A DNA stretch of 11,779 nt from Candidatus Krumholzibacteriia bacterium. Lineage in GTDB: Bacteria > Krumholzibacteriota > Krumholzibacteria > WVZY01 > JAKEHA01. Under the pieces are notes generated by a model. The model made no database searches, was not told the DNA's origin, and saw only the letters and a list, made by a program, of their open reading frames with translations. The stretch is from the NCBI GenBank assembly GCA_029863355.1, contig JAOTVO010000057.1:1-11779 (forward strand). The letters are read 5' to 3'. Positions 1-5,513 of this stretch are shown here, one piece after another (the first letter of the stretch is position 1; each line of letters starts with the position of its first letter). The translations under genes and the position numbers were made by a program.

Positions 1-726
1 GTGGGTGCGGTGATCTACTGGGTGATGGAGAGCCGCGCGACCCAGCGCTACGCCATGGGCGACGCGAGTTCGACGGACAAGGTTGCCTTCGCCGATCTCT
101 TCAAGATGAGTCCCTCGTACTGGTACGTCGTGCTCCTCTGCGTTACCTTCTACTCGGCTGTGTTCCCGTTTCAGACCTTCGCCATCAAATTCTTCCAGGA
201 GGGGCACGGTACTACACGCGAGTACGGGGGCTTCCTCTCCAGCCTGCTCACGCTGTTCGCGATGATCTTCACGCCGCTGTTCGGCTACCTCGTCGACCGC
301 GTGGGCAAACGCTCGCTCTTCATGATGTTCGGCTCGCTCCTCCTCGTACCCGTCTACCTCATGATGGCGTACACGGGGCTGCCGCTGCTCGTTCCCATGG
401 CCATGATGGGCATCGCCTTCTCGCTGGTCCCCGCAGTGATGTGGCCATCGGTGGCGTACATCGTGGACGAGCAGAAGCTGGGCACGGCCTACGGTCTCAT
501 GACCATGATCCAGAACATCGGCCTGGCCGGGTTCAACCTCATGATCGGGTGGGCCAACGACTACTCCGGCGCGAGCCAGGCCAATCCCGGCGGCTACGCG
601 CTGGGCATGTGGATCTTCTCCGTGTCGGGCTTCCTCGGCTTCCTCTTCTCGTACCTGCTGCGCCGCGCCGAGACGGGCCCACACGCGCACGGCCTGGAGA
701 CGATCACGGTGAAATCGAGCGGCTGA
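1..726 (+). CDS. MFS transporter, C-terminal half (5' truncated by window edge)
   Basis: This is the C-terminal half of a 12-helix major facilitator superfamily permease in the inner membrane; the substrate cannot be told. The 241 visible residues hold about six membrane segments (roughly 40-61, 77-97, 104-123, 126-149, 163-184 and 200-221). Between the second and third lies an MFS motif-A-like loop (G95 Y L V D R V G K R104), as normally found between helices 8 and 9 in the second half of the fold. Residues 1-9 look like the end of helix 6, and the charged stretch 10-37 like the central cytoplasmic loop. The GTG at base 1 is therefore probably an internal valine and the true start lies before the window. 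A polar tail follows the last helix. The stop (TGA) lies only 19 bases from the stop of the convergent SemiSWEET gene. The family call is firm; subfamily and substrate are unknown. Confidence 0.85.
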   Translation: MGAVIYWVMESRATQRYAMGDASSTDKVAFADLFKMSPSYWYVVLLCVTFYSAVFPFQTFAIKFFQEGHGTTREYGGFLSSLLTLFAMIFTPLFGYLVDRVGKRSLFMMFGSLLLVPVYLMMAYTGLPLLVPMAMMGIAFSLVPAVMWPSVAYIVDEQKLGTAYGLMTMIQNIGLAGFNLMIGWANDYSGASQANPGGYALGMWIFSVSGFLGFLFSYLLRRAETGPHAHGLETITVKSSG

Positions 727-745
727 CCGCTTTGCGGGCGACCCT

Positions 746-1045
746 TCAGGCGGCCGGTTTGCCGCGGGAGCGGTTGCGGTAGATCCAGAACTGATAGAGG
801 ATGACGACGACGAAGAAGGCCCCGGGGACATTCGAGCCCACGAGGAACCAGTTCCGGGGCGAGGCGGCGAGGCCGTAGGCGAGCCAGGCCGTGAAGGTAA
901 GCGTGAGCATCACGATCATGAAGAGCGAGAGCCCCATGGTCGACTTGGTGGCGTGGTTGCGGCGGATCTGCGAGGGGAGCCCGACGCAGGTGTAGACGAT
1001 CGTGATGAGGAGAGCTGTCCAGCCCAGCAGTTGAGCGAGTTTCAT
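746..1045 (-). CDS. SemiSWEET / PQ-loop family half-transporter (99 aa)
   Basis: A 99-residue protein with three membrane helices (about 5-22, 36-58 and 66-89), the size and layout of bacterial SemiSWEETs, which dimerise to make a sugar-transport channel. The family pattern is clear: a PQ-type turn after helix 1 (LPSQI, residues 23-27), then K34-S-T-x-G-L-S, helix 2 ending in W-L-A-Y-G, and an Asn (N72) opening helix 3 where SemiSWEETs carry a conserved substrate-pocket Asn. The turn reads P-S-Q instead of the usual P-Q. The start at 1045 is fixed by a strong Shine-Dalgarno GGAGG (1056-1052) six bases upstream. It converges on the MFS gene and diverges from the DUF2867-like gene. Sugar transport is inferred from the family; other PQ-loop proteins carry other solutes. 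Confidence 0.82.
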   Translation of the reverse strand: MKLAQLLGWTALLITIVYTCVGLPSQIRRNHATKSTMGLSLFMIVMLTLTFTAWLAYGLAASPRNWFLVGSNVPGAFFVVVILYQFWIYRNRSRGKPAA

Positions 1046-1051
1046 GGTCCG

Positions 1052-1056
1052 CCTCC
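1052..1056 (-). promoter_or_regulatory. Shine-Dalgarno site of the SemiSWEET gene
   Basis: GGAGG read on the minus strand, six bases before the ATG at 1045. The open frame continues far upstream to 1699, so this site decides that the real gene is the short 99-residue one. Confidence 0.75.
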
Positions 1057-1230
1057 GGGCGGTTGTCGCGCCGGCGGGCACCCCACCAGCCGGCACGGCA
1101 TATGGATGAGCAAAAGTAATGCCTCCGCCCCAGGAGCCGCAAGGGGTCCCGGACGGGCCGCAACGGCTCGGAAGCTCTCGCCATCCTCTCCGGCTCCCGC
1201 CTCGACCCCGGCGTTTCTTTGCTTGCGCCC

Positions 1231-1246
1231 TGGCACGCCCGATGCT
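1231..1246 (+). promoter_or_regulatory. Sigma-54 (RpoN) type -24/-12 promoter
   Basis: The site reads TGGCACGCCCGATGCT against the consensus TGGCACG-N4-TTGC(A/T): one mismatch (A for the first T of TTGC), with the invariant GG (1232-1233) and GC (1244-1245) exactly ten bases apart. The transcript would start near 1257, about 20 bases before the ATG at 1277, so position and direction suit the DUF2867-like gene. No activator binding site was identified upstream. A chance match is possible but unlikely at this degree of fit. Confidence 0.5.
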
Positions 1247-1276
1247 CATCCTGTTGGGGAGCCCGAATCGAGCACC

Positions 1277-1753
1277 ATGAGAACCATCTTCAAGATCGTC
1301 GTGGGCGCGGCCATCGTCGTGGTGGTGGTGGGCGCGTGCGGGCTGGTGGTGATGTCCTACCTCGCCCGCCTGGACAACGTCTACGAGGTGCCGGTACCGC
1401 CGGGAAGCCTGATCGCGCCTACCGCAGCCAGCGCGGACTACTCGGATGCGTGGCGCGGCGAGCTCCGCGGATCGTACCGCGACATCGAGCACGTGATTGA
1501 GAACGCCTTTCACAAGCCCGTCGAACTCCAGCGCGACGACCGCGAAGTGCTCTACGAGGGTGCGGCCCCGGGACTTCGCTACCGCATCTCCTACATCCTC
1601 GACCGCGACAGCCGGCCGCAAGCCATCGTCGCGTGCACGACGGTGAAAATCCTCAATCGCAGCGGCCGCATCTACTGGACGCTGATTCGCCCCGTCCACC
1701 GCGCGCTGATTCCCTACATGCTCAAGCGCATGGCGAACGCGGCGGAAATCTGA
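1277..1753 (+). CDS. Membrane-anchored DUF2867-like protein (158 aa)
   Basis: The N-terminus has Arg and Lys followed by a hydrophobic stretch at residues 7-29, giving one membrane anchor or uncleaved signal. V-G-A-C21 within it resembles a lipobox, but hydrophobic residues continue past it, so an anchor is more likely. The remainder resembles the DUF2867 family: a D-Y-x-D-A-W/F entry (54-59) and a C-terminal block T121-T-V-x-x-x-N-R-S-G-R-I-Y-W followed by R-P-V-H-R (138-142), which corresponds to the family's G-R-x-Y...P-F-H-R signature. Family members are often fused to NAD(P)-binding domains; this one stands alone. The biochemical role is unknown. The ATG at 1277 is the only Met just before the hydrophobic segment; the ribosome site is weak (GGGGA at 1256-1260, rather far). 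It converges with the FecR gene 41 bases downstream. Confidence 0.6.
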   Translation: MRTIFKIVVGAAIVVVVVGACGLVVMSYLARLDNVYEVPVPPGSLIAPTAASADYSDAWRGELRGSYRDIEHVIENAFHKPVELQRDDREVLYEGAAPGLRYRISYILDRDSRPQAIVACTTVKILNRSGRIYWTLIRPVHRALIPYMLKRMANAAEI

Positions 1754-1794
1754 ACGACGCTCCGCGCCTTCCGAACCGCTCTACGAGAAGAGAG

Positions 1795-2607
1795 TCAGCG
1801 CAGGTGCTCGCGGATGCGGGCGTCGAAATCCTCGACGCCGGCCGCGTGCGGCGGCGCCGCGGGTGAGAAGAAGGGTTCGCCCTCTCGGGGGATCACCATG
1901 CGGTTGCCGGGGGTGACGACCTCGAGCGTCGCAGGCGTTTTCCCCACGCGCACGGTGCCCTCGAGCACACACACGCAGGTGCCGCTCTCGTCGCACTGCA
2001 CGGAGAGCAGCGTGCCGGTGATCTCGGCCAGGCCGTCGGGCGTGTGGACGGCGAGCCGGCCGCCCTCGAAGCGCGCGCCGCTCCGGAAGCGGATCTCGCC
2101 CGCGTCGAGCCGCCCGGGCCGCGAGCGCGCGAACCAGCGCCCCGGCAACGCGGGCAACGTGAACGTCGAACCGCCGACGATCTCGATCGCCGCCGTGCGC
2201 TCCGCGACGAGATCGAGCACCGCGCCCGTCGGCACGCGCACCTCGGCGCCGGGCCGGAGCCTGGCGTCGAGCGCGCCGGTATCGTGGGCGCTCACCTCCT
2301 GGCCGTCGATCACGATGGCCTCCGCTCCGTTCAGCGCCAAGAGCCGCAGGCGCGGCGCGCGATCGACGATGCCGGCGGCGATCACCAGGACGACCGCTGC
2401 CGCCAGCGCCGCCGCGGCCCAGCGCACGCGCGGGCGCACGCGCGGGACCCGACGCTCGGGCGCACCCTCGCCGGAAGCGATCGTGCCGGACACGAACGCG
2501 GCGCGCAGGCGCTCCCGATAGCCGGGGTCGGCCGGCGGGTCGGGAAGCGCACGCAACTCGGCGGCGATGCGCGCTTCTTCTTCTCTCTGGCGTCGCTCGT
2601 CCATCAT
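1795..2607 (-). CDS. FecR-domain anti-sigma factor (270 aa)
   Basis: Probable transmembrane regulator of the sigma factor encoded just upstream. Residues 1-62 are a charged cytoplasmic part, helix 63-82 crosses the membrane, and 90-270 are extracytoplasmic. The FecR-like portion holds the usual beta-rich pattern: a sugar/polymer-like G-A-x-V-x-x-P-T-G-A (120-129), A-V-H-T-P-D-G (186-192), I-T-G-T (196-199), then V-L-E-G-T-V-R-V (214-221). The only three cysteines, C205, C211 and C213, sit together in the strands before that last motif, which is not part of the usual FecR pattern. The start overlaps the sigma stop (ATGATG; TGA at 2606-2604), so the two are translationally coupled; the second ATG (2604) could equally be used. 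No TonB-dependent receptor is adjacent, so the signal sensed is unknown. Confidence 0.8.
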   Translation of the reverse strand: MMDERRQREEEARIAAELRALPDPPADPGYRERLRAAFVSGTIASGEGAPERRVPRVRPRVRWAAAALAAAVVLVIAAGIVDRAPRLRLLALNGAEAIVIDGQEVSAHDTGALDARLRPGAEVRVPTGAVLDLVAERTAAIEIVGGSTFTLPALPGRWFARSRPGRLDAGEIRFRSGARFEGGRLAVHTPDGLAEITGTLLSVQCDESGTCVCVLEGTVRVGKTPATLEVVTPGNRMVIPREGEPFFSPAAPPHAAGVEDFDARIREHLR

Positions 2608-3230
2608 TCCCGCTCGCTCGTCAGGAGTTCGCGCAGCTTCGCGAGCGCTCGCGAGTAGCGCTTGCGCACCGCGTCGTGCGAGGCCCCGATCAGCTCGGCA
2701 ATGGTGTCGTGACCATAGCCGCAGTAGTCGTGCAGGATCACCACCGACCGCAACGGCTCGTCCAGCGCCCGCAGCGCCCGCTCCAGGCGCTCCGCTTGCT
2801 CCCGGCCGAGCAGCGCGTCATCGGCCGCCACGCCCGGCGCCGCGGGCTCGACGGCCAGGCTGTCCAGCGAGGCCGCCGGCCTGGCGGCCGAGCGGCGGTG
2901 GGCATCCCGGCAGGCGTTGACGGTGATCGTCGTCAGCCACGCGCGCGGCGATCGCGTCGGATCCAGCCGGTCGGCGGCGCGGTGCACCTTGAGGAAAACC
3001 CCCTGCGCGGCGTCCTCGGCCCGCTCGTGGTCTCCGGTCACGCGCAGCGCCACCGCGTACACGTACGGGAAGGCCGCGTCGAAAAAGCGGCCGAGCGCGT
3101 TCCTCTCGCGGCGGCGCACCGCCTCGAGGAGTGCGCGGTCCTCGGCCAGGGCGTCCACCCGGCGGGCGCTCTCGCTGGCGGCCGGCAGCCTCTCGCCGGG
3201 CTCGGGCGCTTGGCTCGGTTTGTCGTCCAT
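2604..3230 (-). CDS. ECF-type sigma-70 family RNA polymerase sigma factor (208 aa)
   Basis: An alternative sigma factor that would direct RNA polymerase to a specific promoter set. Sigma region 2 spans about residues 44-114, with F49-F-D-x-A-F-P-Y-V-Y, D-H-x-R-A-E-D-A-A-Q-G-V-F-L-K-V-H-R (67-84) and the W98-L-T-T-I-x-x-N-x-x-R-D core. Region 4 spans about 146-203, with L-R-S-V-V-I-L-H-D-Y then a helix-turn-helix T176-I-A-E-L-I-G-A-S-H-D-A-V-R-K-R-Y-S-R. Gly replaces the usual Glu in the Q-E-x-F motif of region 2 (Q76-G77). There is an N-terminal extension of about 35 polar residues. The gene overlaps the downstream FecR gene by four bases, the classic sigma/anti-sigma pair. The ATG at 3230 lacks a clear Shine-Dalgarno. 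The assignment to sigma-70 is firm; the ECF group was not determined. Confidence 0.88.
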   Translation of the reverse strand: MDDKPSQAPEPGERLPAASESARRVDALAEDRALLEAVRRRERNALGRFFDAAFPYVYAVALRVTGDHERAEDAAQGVFLKVHRAADRLDPTRSPRAWLTTITVNACRDAHRRSAARPAASLDSLAVEPAAPGVAADDALLGREQAERLERALRALDEPLRSVVILHDYCGYGHDTIAELIGASHDAVRKRYSRALAKLRELLTSERE

Positions 3231-3263
3231 AGGGTAGTACGCACGAGGAGGCCCGCCCGTGTC

Positions 3264-3290
3264 GGGCCGGGCCGCCGGCGCGGCCGGCCC
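3264..3290. repeat. GC-rich inverted repeat in the leader of the sigma gene
   Basis: The left arm begins GGGCCGG (3264-3270) and pairs with CCGGCCC (3284-3290), continuing inwards through CCGC/GCGG with one unpaired base. A second, competing stem pairs GGCCCG (3250-3255) with CGGGCC (3263-3268) and shares bases 3264-3268 with the first. No T-run follows on either strand, so it is not a standard intrinsic terminator. In such GC-rich DNA similar stems arise easily. Confidence 0.4.
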
Positions 3291-3316
3291 TCGCGGGCCG
3301 AATCGTCCATGCCCGC

Positions 3317-3346
3317 ACGGTAGGGACCCGCGCGCGGTGATGTCAA
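3317..3346 (-). promoter_or_regulatory. Possible promoter of the sigma/FecR operon
   Basis: On the minus strand a perfect TTGACA (3346-3341) is followed after 18 bases by TACCGT (3322-3317), a weak -10 (three of six matches). Transcription would start near 3310 and give a leader of about 80 bases containing the GC-rich hairpin. An ECF factor could instead recognise a different pair of boxes here and transcribe its own gene. Confidence 0.3.
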
Positions 3347-3377
3347 GGGGGGGTGCGAGAGGGGGTCGACGCGGCGG

Positions 3378-3851
3378 CTAGGCGTTGGCGGCGGAACGGC
3401 GCCGGGCGAGGAGGTCGAGCATGCCGCGTCGCGCCTCGAGGGGCAGCTCGATGCCCTCGATCTCGGAGGCGATGTCGTCCAGGCCGAGCGGGCGCTCGGG
3501 CCGCAGGATCAGGCGATATAGATAAGAGAGCCTGAGCAGCCGGACGGCGCGCTCGATATCCTCGTCGGACTCCACGTGCAACGTGACCCAGCCCGAGTTT
3601 GGGACCCATCGGTGCCGGGAGACGGCACCGGCGGCGACCAGGGGGTTGCGGAGGCGCCGCACGAAGGGCACATCCAGCGTACCGTCGCGGTGGATGTGCC
3701 CGAACTCGGTCCCGTCGAGCTGAAACTCGACCGCGCCGAACTGGTGCGGTGCGGTGACGACCCCGGGCCAGGTCTCCACCTCGGTCACGACGCGGTGGAC
3801 GGCCTCGCTCTCGAGGGCCCTGCGCTTCTTGCGACCGGAGAACTGGATCAT
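3378..3851 (-). CDS. DUF5519 (luciferase-like) domain protein (157 aa)
   Basis: A small soluble protein with no signal peptide or membrane segment. The pattern matches the DUF5519 / 'luciferase domain' family: W28-P-G-V early, F38-G-A-V-E-F, then the signature E-F-G-H-I-H-R-D-G-x-L-D-V-P-F (49-63), L-V-A-A-G-A-x-x-x-H (71-80), P-x-S-G-W-V-T (84-90) and a helix rich in Leu and Arg ending L-S-Y-L-Y-R (108-113). Residues 120-157 form an additional charged tail. The H52-x-H54 pair and H80 are candidate functional residues, but the activity of the family is not established to my knowledge, and the name does not prove light emission. A ribosome site (AGAAAGG) lies nine bases before the ATG. It lies 147 bases upstream of the sigma gene on the same strand, behind a strong promoter. 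Confidence 0.78.
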   Translation of the reverse strand: MIQFSGRKKRRALESEAVHRVVTEVETWPGVVTAPHQFGAVEFQLDGTEFGHIHRDGTLDVPFVRRLRNPLVAAGAVSRHRWVPNSGWVTLHVESDEDIERAVRLLRLSYLYRLILRPERPLGLDDIASEIEGIELPLEARRGMLDLLARRRSAANA

Positions 3852-3883
3852 CGGGTCTCGCCTTTCTTAATTGACCCATTGAC

Positions 3884-3912
3884 ATTATACAGAATGGACA
3901 CGGCGGCGTCAA
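3884..3912 (-). promoter_or_regulatory. Strong sigma-70 promoter of the DUF5519 gene
   Basis: On the minus strand TTGACG (3912-3907) and TATAAT (3889-3884) are separated by exactly 17 bases: a perfect -10 and five of six in the -35. Transcription would start near 3877, leaving a leader of about 26 bases that carries the ribosome site of the DUF5519 gene. It lies in the most A+T-rich spot of this region. Confidence 0.78.
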
Positions 3913-3918
3913 GCCGCC
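3902..3918. repeat. Perfect inverted repeat centred on the -35 box
   Basis: GGCGGC (3902-3907), loop GTCAA, GCCGCC (3913-3918). The loop together with the last base of the left arm is the -35 hexamer of the DUF5519 promoter, so a protein bound to this dyad would block that promoter. Next to it lies a 12-base perfect palindrome, GCCCCGCGGGGC (3921-3932). Either could be an operator or a chance product of high GC. Confidence 0.45.
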
Positions 3919-4012
3919 TGGCCCCGCGGGGCGCCGCCCGGGGCCTCCTGCCCGCCCCACCCGGCCAGTTTCGGGTGGCGCGCGGCCCGAGGGCGGCGGT
4001 ATCGTGCCCCCT

Positions 4013-5416
4013 ATGACCGCCATCATCGACGCCGCCAACGCCTTCATCTGGGGCAAGGCCCTCGTCTACCTCCTGCTCGGCGTCGGGGCCTACTTCACCG
4101 TTCGCACCGGTTTCATACAGTTCCGCCACCTCGGCCACCTCTTCGCCGTGATGCGCCGCAGCGGGCGCACCGAGCACGGCGGGATCTCTTCGTTCGGCGC
4201 CTTCGCCACCGGGCTGGCCGGGCGCGTGGGGACGGGCAACGTGGCCGGCGTGGCCATCGCCCTCACCGTGGGCGGGCCCGGCGCCGTCTTCTGGATGTGG
4301 ATAGTGGCGCTGGTGGGGATGGCGACCAGCTTCGTCGAGAACACGCTGGCGCAGCTCTACAAGGTGCGCGAGGAGGGCGGGACCTTCCGCGGCGGGCCCG
4401 CTTACTACATGGCGCGCGGCCTGCGGGCCCGCTGGATGGGCGTGGTCTTCTCGGTTTTTCTCATTCTCTCCTTTGGATTCATCTTCAACGCCGTCCAGGC
4501 CAACTCCATGAGCGATGCCCTGCACACCGCCTTCGGGTTCCCGCGCGCGGCCTGCGGACTGGTGATCATCGCCCTGGCCGGACTGGTGATCTTCGGCGGC
4601 GTGCGCCGCATCGCCCACTTCGCCGAGGCCGTCGTGCCCGCCATGGCCGTTGCCTACTTCGCCGTGGCGCTGGTGGTCGTGCTCAATAACGCCGCCGCCA
4701 TCCCCGGCGTGATCGCCCTCGTCGTGCGCAGCGCCTTCGGGCTCGAGCAGGCCGCCGCGGGCGGGATGGCATACGCCGTCTCGCAGGCTCTCATGCAGGG
4801 CGTGCGCCGCGGGCTCTTCTCCAATGAAGCCGGCATGGGCAGCTCACCCAACGCGGCGGCCGCCGCCGAGGTCAAGCACCCCGCCGCACAGGGTTTCGTG
4901 CAGATGCTCGGCGTCTTCACCGACACCATCGTGATCTGCACGTGCACCGCGGCCATCATTCTGTTGTCCGGGGCGATGGAGCCCGGTGGGGAGCTCACCG
5001 GCGTGCCGCTCACGCAGGCGGCGCTCAGCGCCGAGGTGGGCACGTGGGGGACCGTGTTCGTGGCGATCATCCTCCAGTTCTTCGCCTTTACCTCCATCGT
5101 GGCCAACTACTACTTCGGCGAGACCAGCGTGCGCTTCCTCACGGGCCGGCCGCAGGCGCTGCCCGTCTTTCGCCTGATGGTGCTGGGCGTCACCATGCTC
5201 GGCGCCGTGGCGACTCTGCAGATCGTGTGGAATGCCGCCGACCTTTCCATGGGCTTCATGGCGCTGACCAACCTCGTCGCGATCCTGCTGCTCTCGCCGG
5301 TGGCGTTCAAGGTGATGCGTGATTACGTGGGACAGCTCGGGCGCGGCGTCGAGCCCGTCTTCGACGCCGCCAAGTTTCCCGAGCTGGAAGGCTCGATCGA
5401 GCGCGACGTGTGGTAG
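4013..5416 (+). CDS. Sodium:alanine symporter, AGCS family (467 aa)
   Basis: An inner-membrane symporter that imports alanine or glycine with Na+ (role from the family). Length and motifs match throughout: the start D6-A-x-N-A-F-I-W-G, then R31-T-G-F-I-Q-F-R, G72-T-G-N-V-A-G-V-A (R71-V precedes it), G88-P-G-A-V-F-W-M-W, G102-M-A-T-S-F-V-E, R126-G-G-P-A-Y-Y-M, and the hallmark F269-S-N-E-A-G-M-G-S-S-P-N followed by H289-P-A-A-Q-G and F302-T-D-T. About ten to eleven hydrophobic helices are visible. I chose the ATG at 4013 because family members begin very close to this point; a GTG at 4004 would add three residues, and no strong ribosome site separates the two. It converges on an APC permease. 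No glycine riboswitch is visible upstream. Confidence 0.93.
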   Translation: MTAIIDAANAFIWGKALVYLLLGVGAYFTVRTGFIQFRHLGHLFAVMRRSGRTEHGGISSFGAFATGLAGRVGTGNVAGVAIALTVGGPGAVFWMWIVALVGMATSFVENTLAQLYKVREEGGTFRGGPAYYMARGLRARWMGVVFSVFLILSFGFIFNAVQANSMSDALHTAFGFPRAACGLVIIALAGLVIFGGVRRIAHFAEAVVPAMAVAYFAVALVVVLNNAAAIPGVIALVVRSAFGLEQAAAGGMAYAVSQALMQGVRRGLFSNEAGMGSSPNAAAAAEVKHPAAQGFVQMLGVFTDTIVICTCTAAIILLSGAMEPGGELTGVPLTQAALSAEVGTWGTVFVAIILQFFAFTSIVANYYFGETSVRFLTGRPQALPVFRLMVLGVTMLGAVATLQIVWNAADLSMGFMALTNLVAILLLSPVAFKVMRDYVGQLGRGVEPVFDAAKFPELEGSIERDVW

Positions 5417-5513
5417 GGAAGGCGAGAGGCCGAACGTGTTGTTTCGGCAATTCCACGGCTTCTCTTGTCCCGCAGAGATCACGTGGCCACTTGTCTCTGT
5501 GCATATACTAACG
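5417..5513. terminator. Convergent intergenic region with inverted repeats; possible bidirectional terminator
   Basis: This spacer between two convergent transporter genes is markedly less GC-rich than the genes. It holds GCCGAA...TTCGGC (5429-5434 with 5443-5448) and a longer dyad, CAGAGA...TCTCTG (5473-5478 with 5494-5499), enclosing the eight-base palindrome GTGGCCAC (5483-5490). Its position suits transcription termination from both sides. No clear T-run follows either stem, so an intrinsic terminator is only a guess. Confidence 0.35.

Larger units (their letters stand above)
1046..1276. other. Divergent intergenic region, SemiSWEET (-) / DUF2867-like (+)
   Basis: The 231 bases between two divergent genes hold the ribosome site of the SemiSWEET gene at one end and a sigma-54-like promoter for the rightward gene at the other. 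The patch around 1098-1124 is less GC-rich than its surroundings and is the likeliest place for a leftward promoter, but I could not assign convincing -35/-10 boxes there. Frames running through this region encode low-complexity Arg/Pro/Ala strings and are not genes. Confidence 0.5.

Noticed and set aside
3892..4012. Possible glycine riboswitch upstream of the sodium:alanine symporter, a common arrangement.
   Set aside because: The conserved core of the glycine aptamer is absent; only GC-rich palindromes are present.
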